Assembly: GCF_003569045.1 (NCBI RefSeq)
Contig: NZ_BFCB01000003.1
Location: forward strand, 1,240,001 to 1,304,000
Source: Aggregatilinea lenta
GTDB lineage: Bacteria; Chloroflexota; Anaerolineae; Aggregatilineales; Aggregatilineaceae
Direction of reading: 5' to 3'
Length of the DNA: 64,000 bases
Positions 1-9,142 of this stretch are shown one piece after another. The number at the start of each line of letters is the position of its first letter. Within the stretch, counting starts at the first letter, position 1. A program made the position numbers and the translations under genes. A model generated the notes under the pieces. It was not told where the DNA came from and searched no databases. It worked only from the letters and a program-made list of their open reading frames with translations.

Positions 1-287
1 TCGCCAGTCGCGTCGGCAATACAGAGCGTAATATGGTCATGGCCGAACTCTACACCCACGACATAGCCAGCCTCAGGATTGATGCTCAATGCAACCGAAG
101 GCCTCCCGCGCCCGGCATAAGGTTCGCTGAGACGGTCTTCGGTCACATAGTTTCGCTCGCGCAGGTCGCCGACCAGACGAGCAATTGTAGCAGCGCTCAA
201 CTGCGTGAGGTCGCCCAGATCAGTTCGCGTAATCTCAGGCTGACGGTGGATATGTTGAAGCACAAGGAGATGATTGGCCGATAACAT
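1..287 (-). CDS. ROK-family transcriptional regulator, N-terminal part (cut by window edge)
   Basis: The reading frame runs from an ATG at 287 off the left edge, so only about 95 residues are visible. They begin MLSANHLLVLQHIHRQPEIT and form a winged helix-turn-helix (about residues 5-60), followed by the wing GRGRPSVAL and the first strands of the ROK ATPase fold (GYVVGVEFG). This is the standard N-terminus of NagC/XylR-type ROK repressors, which bind DNA and a sugar ligand. Its own promoter lies just upstream at 326-354 with a palindrome across the -10, suggesting autoregulation (inference). The target genes lie outside the window. Confidence 0.85.
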   Translation of the reverse strand, partial: MLSANHLLVLQHIHRQPEITRTDLGDLTQLSAATIARLVGDLRERNYVTEDRLSEPYAGRGRPSVALSINPEAGYVVGVEFGHDHITLCIADATG

Positions 288-325
288 GTGAACACCAGGG
301 TGGTATCTGGAGGGCTAATAATTTC

Positions 326-354
326 ATCTTACCGGTAAATCGACCTTTAGTCAA
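326..354 (-). promoter_or_regulatory. Sigma-70-type promoter with palindromic operator for the ROK gene
   Basis: Read on the minus strand: TTGACT, a 17-base spacer, then TAAGAT, about 40 bases upstream of the ATG at 287. The perfect 10-base palindrome TTACCGGTAA (329-338) covers the upstream half of the -10 box, a classic repressor position. Both are seen directly; autorepression is inferred. Confidence 0.6.
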
Positions 355-733
355 GGGACTTAACAATCATGTTGAAATTAAATTTTCGGGCATGTGATGT
401 GACAACGATCTTGCGCTAAGGTGGTGACAGCATATGCACTCAAGCCGCGTAAGGCAAATGCGTGGAACAAACACGCCGCGACTTGCCGCTGCGTCAGTTG
501 GGCAAACCTGGGCGACGGTCCTGGAGAACCGCGCCAGTGCAATCTGGACATGCGATTTCGTGCGAGGCTACGACCTGTTCTCCGCCCCATCTTCGTTTTC
601 TTCATCATTGAGTTGGGTTCACGCCGAGTCGTACGCTCCGGCGTGACACGGTCATCGAGTGACTTGTGGGTTGCTCAACACCTGCGCAGCTCAACACCAA
701 TCGGGGAGGGGCCGCGATTGGTGCGTCGTGAAC

Positions 734-768
734 AGACATCTCCCCGGCCATCACCCGGGGAGATGTTT
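734..768 (-). terminator. Strong hairpin, probable terminator
   Basis: Perfect 11-bp inverted repeat CATCTCCCCGG / CCGGGGAGATG (737-747 and 755-765) with a 7-base loop, extendable with one mismatch. It lies about 20 bases after the stop of the minus-strand gene at 788. There is only a short T-run, so it may be a weak or bidirectional terminator. Confidence 0.6.
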
Positions 769-787
769 GTTATAGAACCGTTTTTGG

Positions 788-2056
788 CTATGGTGCCGGA
801 CAGCGGAAGCGCTCGCAGATGTTATCCGGCAGATTGCCCCGGTTGCACAACCGGCATACCGGGCGCAGTGACAATGGCGGCAGGATGATGGTGATAATCA
901 CAATCCCGACACCAGATCCCACGATAATGATCGGGATGACGATGCGATAGTGCAGAATGTTGATCGGCAGCAGATTCAGGAAGATGAGAAACTGCAGGTT
1001 GGCTTCCGTGAGCGGATCGGGCGGGCCGAACGGGCAGAGTGCATTCTGGGCGGCGGCGCCATTCGTGCCACCCGGTAGGCTGCGATTCACCTGACAGCCA
1101 ACGGAGCGATGCCCTGGCGGAACAATGACTTGCCGCAGCGTGCCGGGGAACAGGTAGAGCAGCCCGTCCAGCACGATGACCTCGAGGGTATCTCCGGGCG
1201 GCAGCACTCGGAGCAGGACCGTCGATTCCAGGCGCATGTCGATATCGTTGATGCGCAGGTCAACCTGGGTGTTCTCCGGGGCCTGGATGAGCATCATGGG
1301 CGCGAGGGCTTCAGAGCAGTCGGGCGTATCGTACCCATTGCTTAAGTAGATATTCTGCATCGACGCAAAGGTATCTGCGTCAACCGTAGGCAGAGAGTCG
1401 AGATTGAGACTTGCATCGAGCGCCGCAAGCTGTACCCACGCGGTATACGTCACCAGCTCGTCGCTGTAGAGAATGCGTCCCCACTGGCCGTTCGGGCTGA
1501 CCGCATCGACCTGGACTTCAGTCCCTTCGAGCACAACGCCGAGTTGTTCCGACGTGGCATCCGCCGCGCGGTAGACGTCCGCATCCGACGTCGTGGTCGC
1601 GCTGACCGGTTCGACCGGTTGCAGCGCATCCTCTGGAGCAACCCGGTTCTCTATCTCCACATCCCCAAACAGAATGTAGGTGACGTTCTCGTCGAGGGCA
1701 TTGTGAATGTTGGCGCGGGTATTGACGAGGGCGAGGCCCCACTCAGAGTCGTCCGGATTGAAGGGCGCGGTGGAAATACTCGCCAACGACGTGATATCAG
1801 TCTGGTTCCCTGGCTCGCTGAAGACATCGTCTGTGGTGGTTTCATCGACAAACAGCCGACTAACCCGTTGCGAGGCGTAGCAAGCGGTATTGGGTCCGAT
1901 GTCGGCGCAGTTTGTCCCCATGTCGGTTAGCACTTGCTGGACGAGTTGACCGCAGCTCTCTGATTCTTCGTCGCCTTGCGCCAGGGCAGGGTTGACGGTC
2001 GGTCCGAGACCAATTGCAATCAACGCGATGATCAAAATAAGATGAATGGCACGCAT
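788..2056 (-). CDS. Secreted SH3-like / FecR-like protein with C-terminal membrane segment
   Basis: 422 residues. I chose the ATG at 2056 because AAGGAG lies just upstream and the product then begins with a clear signal peptide (MRAIHLILIIALIAIGLG, cleavage near ALAQ). Residues ~150-215 resemble a bacterial SH3-like domain (VYRAADATSEQLGVV ... GQWGRI ... TAWVQ). Residues ~255-320 (VDLRINDIDMRLESTVLLRV ... LFPGTLRQVIVPPG) resemble the FecR-type sheet. A hydrophobic segment near 370-395 would anchor it, leaving a short Cys-rich tail. It is probably a cell-surface binding protein, ligand unknown. A TATAGT -10 box sits at 2116-2121 on this strand. Confidence 0.7.
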   Translation of the reverse strand: MRAIHLILIIALIAIGLGPTVNPALAQGDEESESCGQLVQQVLTDMGTNCADIGPNTACYASQRVSRLFVDETTTDDVFSEPGNQTDITSLASISTAPFNPDDSEWGLALVNTRANIHNALDENVTYILFGDVEIENRVAPEDALQPVEPVSATTTSDADVYRAADATSEQLGVVLEGTEVQVDAVSPNGQWGRILYSDELVTYTAWVQLAALDASLNLDSLPTVDADTFASMQNIYLSNGYDTPDCSEALAPMMLIQAPENTQVDLRINDIDMRLESTVLLRVLPPGDTLEVIVLDGLLYLFPGTLRQVIVPPGHRSVGCQVNRSLPGGTNGAAAQNALCPFGPPDPLTEANLQFLIFLNLLPINILHYRIVIPIIIVGSGVGIVIITIILPPLSLRPVCRLCNRGNLPDNICERFRCPAP

Positions 2057-2242
2057 TCTTATCTCCTTACGTTCCCACCCGTAGATCTTTGGCAAGCTAA
2101 ATGAAAGACATAATCACTATACACTAATTTTCTGCTAAGCAACATTAAATGAGATGAACTTAGTAATTTATTTCATTAATCTTTGTGATTTTGCCCATTC
2201 TATAGGTTGCGCGCCTTCATGACGACAAGTAAAATCACGCAA

Positions 2243-2281
2243 GTTAGTGGCGTGTGTACGCTGGTTAGTCACGTGTATAAT
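2243..2281 (+). promoter_or_regulatory. Exopolysaccharide operon promoter with direct repeats
   Basis: A consensus -10 TATAAT at 2276-2281 lacks a good -35 hexamer. Overlapping the expected -35 region are two 16-base direct repeats (GTTAGTGGCGTGTGTA at 2243, GTTAGTCACGTGTATA at 2264; 13 of 16 identical) spaced 21 bases, two helical turns. That arrangement fits an activator bound as a tandem dimer (inference). Confidence 0.45.
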
Positions 2282-2323
2282 GATATAAACGCAGTTCAGG
2301 CAAATCATCAAGTAGTACGCGGC

Positions 2324-2382
2324 GGGTTCGAAACCCTGGGGTGAACTTCTCCATATTACTTCAAGCTCCTGAGGAACTTGAA
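2324..2382 (+). promoter_or_regulatory. Two hairpins in the exopolysaccharide mRNA leader
   Basis: GGGTT-CGA-AACCC at 2324-2336 and TTCAAGCTCC-TGA-GGAACTTGAA at 2360-2382 (one mismatch) lie between the -10 at 2276 and the start codon at 2427. A NusG paralogue sits in the same cluster, so a processive-antitermination signal is possible, but no known element was recognised. Confidence 0.3.
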
Positions 2383-2426
2383 TATTAGGCGTGGTTGCCG
2401 TTCCCAGCCTTAGCTCAGGATAGTGC

Positions 2427-4100
2427 ATGGAACTCATTGCTTATATACAGTTGTTCCGTAAATGGTTCTGGCTCCTCCTGCTTGGCGCATTCCTGGCCGG
2501 TGGCGCTGCTTTCTTGTTTCGCAGCCAGCAGGCGAAACAGTATCAGTCTCATGTGACCATTGCAGTTGGGAACTTCATCGACACCCCTAATCCGAACTCC
2601 TCTGAAATCCAGACGGGGGTAGACCTCGCACAAACCTATGCGGTTCTCGCAACGACCTATGATGTGCTCGACGCGACGGTGAATGCGGGCGAGTTTCCCA
2701 TTACCCCCGCTGAGCTAAAGGACGCGCTCGGAACACGCGTGATCGCGGATACCTCGCTGCTGGAATTGACCATCACGTATACGGACCCCGTCCTGGCTGC
2801 CGACATGGCCAATGAACTGGCCCAGCAGCTCATTCTGAACAGCCCCAGCAACCTGACGCCTGAGCAGCAGCAGCAGCTCGATCTGGCGACTACGGAGATC
2901 CAGCGGCTCAACCAGGAGCTGGAACAGGCGCGCCTGCAACTGCGTGACATTGATGCGAATCTGGCGATCGAGACCGATCCGGCGGAGATCGACCGGCTGA
3001 CCGAGCAGCGCAACACGCTGACCGGCCAGATAAACGAGAAGTCCGCCACGATTGCCGATTTCTCCAGCACGATCACCACGCTCCAGCGCCGCACCAATTC
3101 GCTCGATATTGTAGAGCGAGCGCGTATTCCTACCGCGCCAACAGGCGCGAGCATCGTTTCGACGACCCTGTTGGGCGCGATGGTTGGCATCGCTCTGGCA
3201 GGCGGTATCGCCTTGCTGATTGAATACCTCGACGATACGGTGAAGACCAGCGAAGAAGCGGTTCAAATGCTTGAGCTGCCCGTCTTGGGCGCGATTACGC
3301 GATTCGGAAAGCCGCGTGATACGTACCGCCAGCGCTTGATTACCCAACACGAACCGGGATCGCACGTATCCGAGCAGTACCGGTCTCTGCGTACAAACCT
3401 GATGTTTGCCTCGAACGGTCATGGGCCAAAAGAAAAAGATGTCCTGGTCGTCACCAGCCCTGGGCCATCCGAAGGAAAGAGTGTTACGGCGGCGAATCTG
3501 GCGGTGGCCATGGCCATGGCGGGGTGGCGTATCCTCCTGGTCGATGCCGACCTGCGACGCCCGCGAGTCCACGACCTGTTTGGTCTGGACAACAGCTGCG
3601 GATTGTCTACCCTGCTGTCGGCTGAACCCAGCGGGATGCATATGAACGGCAGCAGCCCTGATCCGGATCCGGATCTCTTGTCCTGCTTGCAGGACACGGA
3701 CATTCCAGGGCTGCGGGTCATTACCAGTGGCTATATTCCGCTGAATCCAACTGAGGTGCTTGGCTCGGCAGTGATGAAGCGCTGGGTACAGGAGTTCCGG
3801 TCGTCTGCGAACATCGATGTCGTTCTATTCGATACGCCGCCTGCGCTGGTTGTGGCCGACAGCTCGGTGCTGTGCTCTGCGGTCGATGCGTCCGTGGTGC
3901 TGGTTATCGAGGCGGGGCAGTCGCGCCGGGGTGCAGTCCTGCGGGCCAGGGACCAGTTTGTGCAGTTGGGCATCGATATTCGAGGGATTATTCTGAACGC
4001 GGTCAGCCCGAAGGATCAAGGCAGCTACGGCTACGGATACGGCTACTACTATTATGATGATGGCAAGGTGCCACCCAAAGAACGGCTGAAACGACCGTAA
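2427..4100 (+). CDS. Wzz-type chain-length regulator fused to bacterial tyrosine kinase
   Basis: 557 residues. An N-terminal Wzz domain has membrane segments near residues 12-31 and 242-262, flanking an extracytoplasmic part with a coiled coil (~145-215, Gln/Leu/Glu-rich). The cytoplasmic BY-kinase follows: Walker A in SPGPSEGKSV (~346-355), Walker A' ILLVDADLRRPR, Walker B VVLFDTPPAL, and a C-terminal tyrosine cluster (YGYGYGYYYY) that is the usual autophosphorylation tail. In this family the phosphorylation state controls polymer length and export of capsule or exopolysaccharide. It heads the exopolysaccharide cluster and is followed 21 bases later by the DUF4012 gene. Confidence 0.9.
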   Translation: MELIAYIQLFRKWFWLLLLGAFLAGGAAFLFRSQQAKQYQSHVTIAVGNFIDTPNPNSSEIQTGVDLAQTYAVLATTYDVLDATVNAGEFPITPAELKDALGTRVIADTSLLELTITYTDPVLAADMANELAQQLILNSPSNLTPEQQQQLDLATTEIQRLNQELEQARLQLRDIDANLAIETDPAEIDRLTEQRNTLTGQINEKSATIADFSSTITTLQRRTNSLDIVERARIPTAPTGASIVSTTLLGAMVGIALAGGIALLIEYLDDTVKTSEEAVQMLELPVLGAITRFGKPRDTYRQRLITQHEPGSHVSEQYRSLRTNLMFASNGHGPKEKDVLVVTSPGPSEGKSVTAANLAVAMAMAGWRILLVDADLRRPRVHDLFGLDNSCGLSTLLSAEPSGMHMNGSSPDPDPDLLSCLQDTDIPGLRVITSGYIPLNPTEVLGSAVMKRWVQEFRSSANIDVVLFDTPPALVVADSSVLCSAVDASVVLVIEAGQSRRGAVLRARDQFVQLGIDIRGIILNAVSPKDQGSYGYGYGYYYYDDGKVPPKERLKRP

Positions 4101-4121
4101 AGTCTTATAAGGACTGGTCTT

Positions 4122-6152
4122 ATGCCAGAGCTGGACTCGACGACAGCGCACGATTTCACCCCCACACGTACCCGGCACCGGCGACACCATCATCGCCGGT
4201 TTCGTACGCTGCGCCGCCTGACACGACCTATTCGTAAGCTCAACTGGCGGGCTGTTTTTGCAGTGGTGCTGACGCTTGTGGTCGTGCTGGTCATGAGCGG
4301 GCTTGTCCTGGCCAGCAATGCCCGCAACGGGGTCAACGATTCCTGGTCCAGCCTCAAACGGATTCTGAACACAGTCAACACTACACCGGGCACAGAACTA
4401 ACGCTGGCCGACTTCGAACGGCTGCACCTGGGAGTAAATGACCTGAGCAGCAGCCTCGCCAGCGCCCGGCATCAGACGTTTTTCCTGCGGCCTCTTACCC
4501 CGCTGTCAGCAGATCTTCGGGCGACGATGGACTCGCTCGATATCGCACAGGAACTGGCCCTGGCCGCCGACGATGTGCTGACCGGCATGCAGCCCACGCT
4601 CTTTTTCCTGACACAAGGTGAAGAAGATGAAACGGTCGCCGCGCAGCTTTCGTCTGGCGACCGGCTCGTGGAGCTGTTGACACTGGGGCGGGGGCAGTTC
4701 TTAAGCGCTCAGAGCCATCTTGCACGCGTGCAGCAGCACCTCGACGGGTTAAACCTGGATAACCTGTCGCCGGATATGCTTCTTACGGTGGATAGTCTGC
4801 GGCGGCAGTACGACTATCTGCAGCAAATCAATGACACCCTGCTGGATGCCCCCGACCTGTTGACGCTTGCGTTAGGCACGGAAGAAACACAGACCTATCT
4901 GGTGCTGTCGCAGAATAGTGATGAGATCCGTCCCTCAGGCGGCTACATCAGCACGTACGGCTGGATGACGGTCCGCAACGGGCGCGTGGCGAATTACAAC
5001 TACAGCGCAACGACCACGACCAGCCCGAATCCGCCGTTGGCATCGATGGGCAGCGATATTGCGGTGCCCGATTGGTGGCTCAGGTATGGCGAACCGATCT
5101 ATGCTGCCTGGGACGGCAGTTGGTACGCCGATTTCCCCTCCACCGCAGCGATGGCCGCCTGGTATTACGACAATGGACATAATCCCGAATCGCCTGTGGA
5201 CGGGGTGCTTGGCATCGATATTGTCGGGTTCGAGTACCTGCTGGAGGGTCTGGGCAGTGTCACCGTGCCGGAGTATCACGAAACCGTGACACCGGATACC
5301 TTCCGCGACGCCGTGTATCGCATTCGCGCAGAAGGCTCGGCGGATCGTGAGCACAAGCAGTTCGTCGCGGCGCTGTACCACCAGATCATCTCGGATTGGC
5401 AGAATGCCACTCAGGAGCAGACTCAGGCCCTGCGAGGGGCAATCCTGCGCGCTTTACAAGAGAAACATATTATGCTGTACTTTAAGGACGAGGATCTGAA
5501 TCGCGCGGCCTCGTTGTTAGGATGGAATGGCGAGCAAGACACGGCAACCGACCATGACTACCTCATGGTAGCGGATGCGAACCTGGGGAGTAAGTCAAGC
5601 CGGTCGGTGATGCGCCAGATTACTTATGATGTGCAGCTCCAACCCGACGGCTCTGTGCAGGGCAGGGCATCCATTGCCTACGATTTCTCGGCCCGCGTCG
5701 CTGACCAGGACCCCGCAGTGAGGCCCGCGCATTACGGCAGTGACATTAACTACAACAACCTGTTCCAGGTTTTTGTGCCTGCCCAGAGCGTGCTGACCGG
5801 AACGAACAATCTTGATCCCGATCCGACGATTGTTTCGACGGACACGCATGTACTATTTACGTCTCTCGTTCGCATTGAGTACAATCAAAACGAACGCTAT
5901 CAGCTCTCCTATACGACTCCGGTGCTGGTCGAGACAATGGGGCCATATCGTCGCTACAGGCTCCTGCTTCAAAAACAGCCCGGCACCATCGGGGAGTTGG
6001 CCAACGTTCAGGTGACGCTGCCCCCTGGCGCGGAGATGATCAGTGCGACACCTGCGCCCGCCGCAAGTTACCAGTTGGACCAGTCAGTGCTTGAATTCCG
6101 CGTTGAACTCCTGACCGATCAGTGGATCGAGGTTATCTATTCTCAGCCTTAA
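4122..6152 (+). CDS. DUF4012 domain-containing membrane-anchored protein
   Basis: 676 residues. A basic, His/Arg-rich cytoplasmic N-terminus (1-43) precedes one membrane segment (~44-64), with the rest predicted outside. The family signature LVLSQNSDEIRPSGGYISTYG lies near residue 262-282 and defines DUF4012. The function is unestablished, but members recur beside exopolysaccharide genes, as here, and a role in polymer assembly or attachment is an inference. The short gap to the kinase gene and a Shine-Dalgarno AAGG support co-transcription. Confidence 0.85.
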   Translation: MPELDSTTAHDFTPTRTRHRRHHHRRFRTLRRLTRPIRKLNWRAVFAVVLTLVVVLVMSGLVLASNARNGVNDSWSSLKRILNTVNTTPGTELTLADFERLHLGVNDLSSSLASARHQTFFLRPLTPLSADLRATMDSLDIAQELALAADDVLTGMQPTLFFLTQGEEDETVAAQLSSGDRLVELLTLGRGQFLSAQSHLARVQQHLDGLNLDNLSPDMLLTVDSLRRQYDYLQQINDTLLDAPDLLTLALGTEETQTYLVLSQNSDEIRPSGGYISTYGWMTVRNGRVANYNYSATTTTSPNPPLASMGSDIAVPDWWLRYGEPIYAAWDGSWYADFPSTAAMAAWYYDNGHNPESPVDGVLGIDIVGFEYLLEGLGSVTVPEYHETVTPDTFRDAVYRIRAEGSADREHKQFVAALYHQIISDWQNATQEQTQALRGAILRALQEKHIMLYFKDEDLNRAASLLGWNGEQDTATDHDYLMVADANLGSKSSRSVMRQITYDVQLQPDGSVQGRASIAYDFSARVADQDPAVRPAHYGSDINYNNLFQVFVPAQSVLTGTNNLDPDPTIVSTDTHVLFTSLVRIEYNQNERYQLSYTTPVLVETMGPYRRYRLLLQKQPGTIGELANVQVTLPPGAEMISATPAPAASYQLDQSVLEFRVELLTDQWIEVIYSQP

Positions 6153-6205
6153 GCTGGGTATTTGATCGACGCTCTACCCCTTGCAGTTCGCTGCTATCGC
6201 GTAGA

Positions 6206-6225
6206 ATCCACGCTCAGGCGTGGAT
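6206..6225 (+). terminator. Short hairpin after the DUF4012 gene
   Basis: ATCCACGC-TCAG-GCGTGGAT, an 8-bp perfect stem with a 4-base loop, 54 bases after the stop codon. No long T-run follows, so termination would be weak or factor-dependent. Confidence 0.4.
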
Positions 6226-6331
6226 ACCTTCGTGCCTTGACGTGCCTATTCTTTCACATCTTGTGATTAATATATTTAAATTAAATACTCATAAGTAAAT
6301 TTCACGCCAAAGAAATATATAAGTTATATAC

Positions 6332-6360
6332 TTGTGGTGAGATGGTTGTTAAGATATACT
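6332..6360 (+). promoter_or_regulatory. Promoter before the FlaA1/CapD-type gene
   Basis: TTGTGG (6332-6337), 17-base spacer, TATACT (6355-6360), in a very AT-rich stretch. Transcription would start near 6367, which argues against the upstream GTG at 6365 and for the ATG at 6425 as the true start. Confidence 0.5.
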
Positions 6361-6424
6361 GATTGTGTTACCGCTAGCTAATGAGCGGGAGCGGGATCAA
6401 AATAAATGGGTAGTGGGGACTTCC

Positions 6425-8323
6425 ATGATTTCGCTACGACAATCGACTGTCTACCAGCACACCACCAGTCGAGTGAGGCGCGTCCTACCGCTTCTCTCCG
6501 CCGATCTTACCATTCTACTGGGTGCATATGCGCTCACGTATACGGTCCGCACCCTCACGATCCCTCTGGATGCGGCTCGGGCTGCCGGGTTTTTCGCCAC
6601 AGCCGCCGTCTTCACGATCGTCGCGCTCTACGTGTTTGGGGCCTATCACCGGATCTGGTCGCGCACCAGTGGGCACGACGTTGTCGTTTTGATCAAGGCC
6701 GCGGCGATATCTGGAATATTCCTGGCCAGCCTGGACTTTGTCCTGCGCCCGCGGCCCATTCCGCTTAGCGTAGTCCTGGTTGGTCATCTGTTGGCATTCA
6801 CCGGATTCGTCGCTGTTCGATATCGCTCGCGCCTGCTCAGTGGACTGGAATGGCGCTGGCGTGCCGTCTGGCATCAGGAATTTCCCGCACAGGCGACGCG
6901 CGTTTTGATTGTCGGGGCGGGAGATGCCGGGCAGGTGACGGCCTGGCGCTTAAAGCACCGTTCCCCTGGCGACACGTACAAGATCGTGGGCTTTGTCGAC
7001 GACGATCCTGCCAAGCAGAAGATGTATATCGAAGGCTGTCAGGTGCTTGGAACGCGCGAGGATCTCGCCCGTTTGGTAGAGCGCCATGCTGTCGATCTTA
7101 TTGTCGTCGCCATCCACAACATCTCGAAGCCCGATTTTCGAAGCATTCTGGCGCTGTGCGAGCCTACAAAGGCCCGCATCAAGCTCGTGCCAGATGTCCT
7201 GGCGGCGATTAAAGGCAACACACACGTGCCGCTGCTGCGCGACATTACGGCGGAGGATCTGCTGGGACGCCCAACAATCTCCTGGTATCCCGATGTGGAC
7301 GCTACGCACGTGCTCCATAAAGTTGTGCTGGTGACGGGAGCCGCCGGTTCAATAGGATCTGAACTCTGCCGGCAGATGTTGACCTTTCAGCCGAGCAAGC
7401 TCATCCTGCTGGACAATAACGAGAGCGGGCTTCACGACCTCTTTACCGAACTCAGCCTCAAAACTGAGACGGACAACATCGTTCTGGCCCTCGTCGATAT
7501 TACGGATCGTCATGCGCTGAAACAGCTTTTTGATGATTACCACCCGCAAGTGGTGTTCCACGCAGCCGCCTATAAACATGTGCCCATGCTGGAGCTTTAC
7601 CCGCGCGAATCGATCCGGGTCAATATCGGCGGCACGCTGCAAGTGGCAAAACTGGCACAGGTCTATGAGGCCGAACGCTTCGTCCTGATTTCGACTGATA
7701 AAGCCGTCAATCCGTACTGCGTCATGGGGGCGAGCAAGCGGGTCTGCGAGCTGCTGATGCATGCGCTGTCGTCCAGGACCTCCGCGACCCTGTTTACCGC
7801 TGTGCGCTTCGGAAATGTTCTGGGAAGTCGCGGGAGCGTGGTGCCAATTTTCAATCGACAGATCGATGCTGGCGGCCCGGTGACCGTGACAGACAAGGAG
7901 ATGACTCGCTACTTCATGAGCATCCCCGAAGCCGTAAGCCTGGTTATTCAGGCCGCTTGTGTCACGACCGGTGACGACCTGTTCATGCTGAAAATGGGGG
8001 AAGTGGTCCAGATCGTGGAATTGGCCGAGCGCATGATTCGCATGCACGGGTTGCGCCCCTATATCGATATCCCCATTACGTTTACGGGGGTACGCCCTGG
8101 GGAGAAGCTGCATGAGGAACTGTATACGTCGCTCGAGTCTCTGCACGCGACAGTCCACCCGGACATCGTGCAGCTTGTGAGCCAGCGGAACGGACTGGAG
8201 CCTGTGAGATTTGTTGAACGGCTCCACGATCTGGTAAGCACCGGTACTGACTCGAATGCTGACGTGTTGAGCCATTTACAGACCATCATCCAGGCAGCCG
8301 AATCCGTGTATGTCGAGGGGTGA
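6425..8323 (+). CDS. FlaA1/CapD-type polysaccharide nucleotide-sugar 4,6-dehydratase
   Basis: 632 residues from the ATG at 6425 (GGGGA upstream; a GTG at 6365 would add 20). About four membrane helices fill the first 150 residues. A CoA-binding-like Rossmann domain follows (VLIVGAGDAGQV), then the SDR catalytic domain with GAAGSIGSE (~306), STDKAVNP (~424) and MGASK. The active-site tyrosine of ordinary SDRs is replaced by Met (MxxxK), as in WbpM/FlaA1-type UDP-GlcNAc 4,6-dehydratases. It would make a 6-deoxy-4-keto amino sugar for exopolysaccharide. The exact nucleotide sugar cannot be read from sequence. Confidence 0.88.
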   Translation: MISLRQSTVYQHTTSRVRRVLPLLSADLTILLGAYALTYTVRTLTIPLDAARAAGFFATAAVFTIVALYVFGAYHRIWSRTSGHDVVVLIKAAAISGIFLASLDFVLRPRPIPLSVVLVGHLLAFTGFVAVRYRSRLLSGLEWRWRAVWHQEFPAQATRVLIVGAGDAGQVTAWRLKHRSPGDTYKIVGFVDDDPAKQKMYIEGCQVLGTREDLARLVERHAVDLIVVAIHNISKPDFRSILALCEPTKARIKLVPDVLAAIKGNTHVPLLRDITAEDLLGRPTISWYPDVDATHVLHKVVLVTGAAGSIGSELCRQMLTFQPSKLILLDNNESGLHDLFTELSLKTETDNIVLALVDITDRHALKQLFDDYHPQVVFHAAAYKHVPMLELYPRESIRVNIGGTLQVAKLAQVYEAERFVLISTDKAVNPYCVMGASKRVCELLMHALSSRTSATLFTAVRFGNVLGSRGSVVPIFNRQIDAGGPVTVTDKEMTRYFMSIPEAVSLVIQAACVTTGDDLFMLKMGEVVQIVELAERMIRMHGLRPYIDIPITFTGVRPGEKLHEELYTSLESLHATVHPDIVQLVSQRNGLEPVRFVERLHDLVSTGTDSNADVLSHLQTIIQAAESVYVEG

Positions 8324-8389
8324 CTGGAACCGTCCGGACTCAGATAAGGACGCGCGATACATCGAGGCTGCCAATCAGAGGGGCAGAGT

Positions 8390-8905
8390 ATGGGCACCTT
8401 AGCATGGTATGTAATTCAGAGTAAGCCTCACAAAGAGAATCAGGTCTGTGCCTATCTTGAAGCGCAGGACTTCGAGGTCTTTTTCCCGACCTTTCGCGTG
8501 CAGCAGACGGGTTCTCGAGCGGCCAAGCCGCGCCCCTTTTTTCCACGATATATGTTCGTTCACACGGATCTCGATGAAGTAGGGACGTCTGCTTTGCAGT
8601 GGCTTCCCGGTGCGATTGGACTGGTGCAGTTCGATGAGTGTCCGGCGACCGTGCCCGATACGGTGGTCCATCAATTAAAGCAGCGCGTGGAAGCCATCGA
8701 TACGGGCGGATTGATCTTTGAGGATCTGAAGCCCGGCGACCTGGTGCGAATCATCAACGGCCCGCTGGCTGGTTATGACGCCATTTTTGATTTGCGCCTG
8801 AACGGGTCAGAACGCGTTCAGGTGTTGCTTACCTTGCTGGGCCGTTTGGTCAGAATGCAGATCAGTGCCAACGACATCGAGAAGCGGCGAGGGTACCACC
8901 TATAA
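8390..8905 (+). CDS. NusG-family specialised antitermination factor (RfaH/UpxY/LoaP-like)
   Basis: 171 residues. It has an N-terminal NGN domain (WYVIQSKPHKENQVCAYLE ... FFPRYMFVHTD) and a C-terminal KOW motif near 119-135 (LKPGDLVRIINGPLAGYDAIF). NusG paralogues of this kind bind RNA polymerase at particular operons and suppress premature termination, usually in long polysaccharide clusters. Here it is the last rather than the first gene of the cluster, 66 bases after the dehydratase. It may act on the leader at 2288-2426 or on operons elsewhere (inference). A main housekeeping NusG would normally sit beside secE and ribosomal genes, which are absent here. Confidence 0.85.
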   Translation: MGTLAWYVIQSKPHKENQVCAYLEAQDFEVFFPTFRVQQTGSRAAKPRPFFPRYMFVHTDLDEVGTSALQWLPGAIGLVQFDECPATVPDTVVHQLKQRVEAIDTGGLIFEDLKPGDLVRIINGPLAGYDAIFDLRLNGSERVQVLLTLLGRLVRMQISANDIEKRRGYHL

Positions 8906-9142
8906 CGTGAACCTGTGGGGCCAAAAAGTCGATCCGTAGGCGATTCTTCGCTCAAGCCACCCTCCGCTAGTCGTGATGCAAACCCCTGTTCCTTGATGGA
9001 GGCGAGTAGACAGACGGTGACGGAAGATGAACTCTTCCAACCCACAGTATACGTATGGCAATAGTCTGTCTTTCCTCCCTTGTGCGCATACATTATCCGG
9101 ATTCATTTTGGGAGCAGGGCACCAAGGCGAGCGGCTCGTGGA

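Larger units (their letters stand above)
288..787. other. Intergenic region between ROK regulator and secreted protein
   Basis: Short open frames on both strands here lack ribosome sites and recognisable protein sequence, so I see no gene. The region holds the ROK promoter (326-354) and a strong hairpin (734-768). The remainder shows nothing I can name. Confidence 0.6.
2057..2426. other. Divergent promoter region and exopolysaccharide leader
   Basis: AT-rich region between the divergent secreted protein and exopolysaccharide genes. It holds a minus-strand -10 (TATAGT, 2116-2121; possible TTGCTT -35 with a short 15-base spacer), a plus-strand -10 with direct repeats (2243-2281) and two leader hairpins (2324-2336, 2360-2382). 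No gene is seen. Confidence 0.6.

Noticed and set aside
2321-2341. GGGTTCGAAACCC resembling a tRNA T-arm
   Set aside because: No acceptor, D or anticodon stems can be drawn around it; kept only as a leader hairpin.
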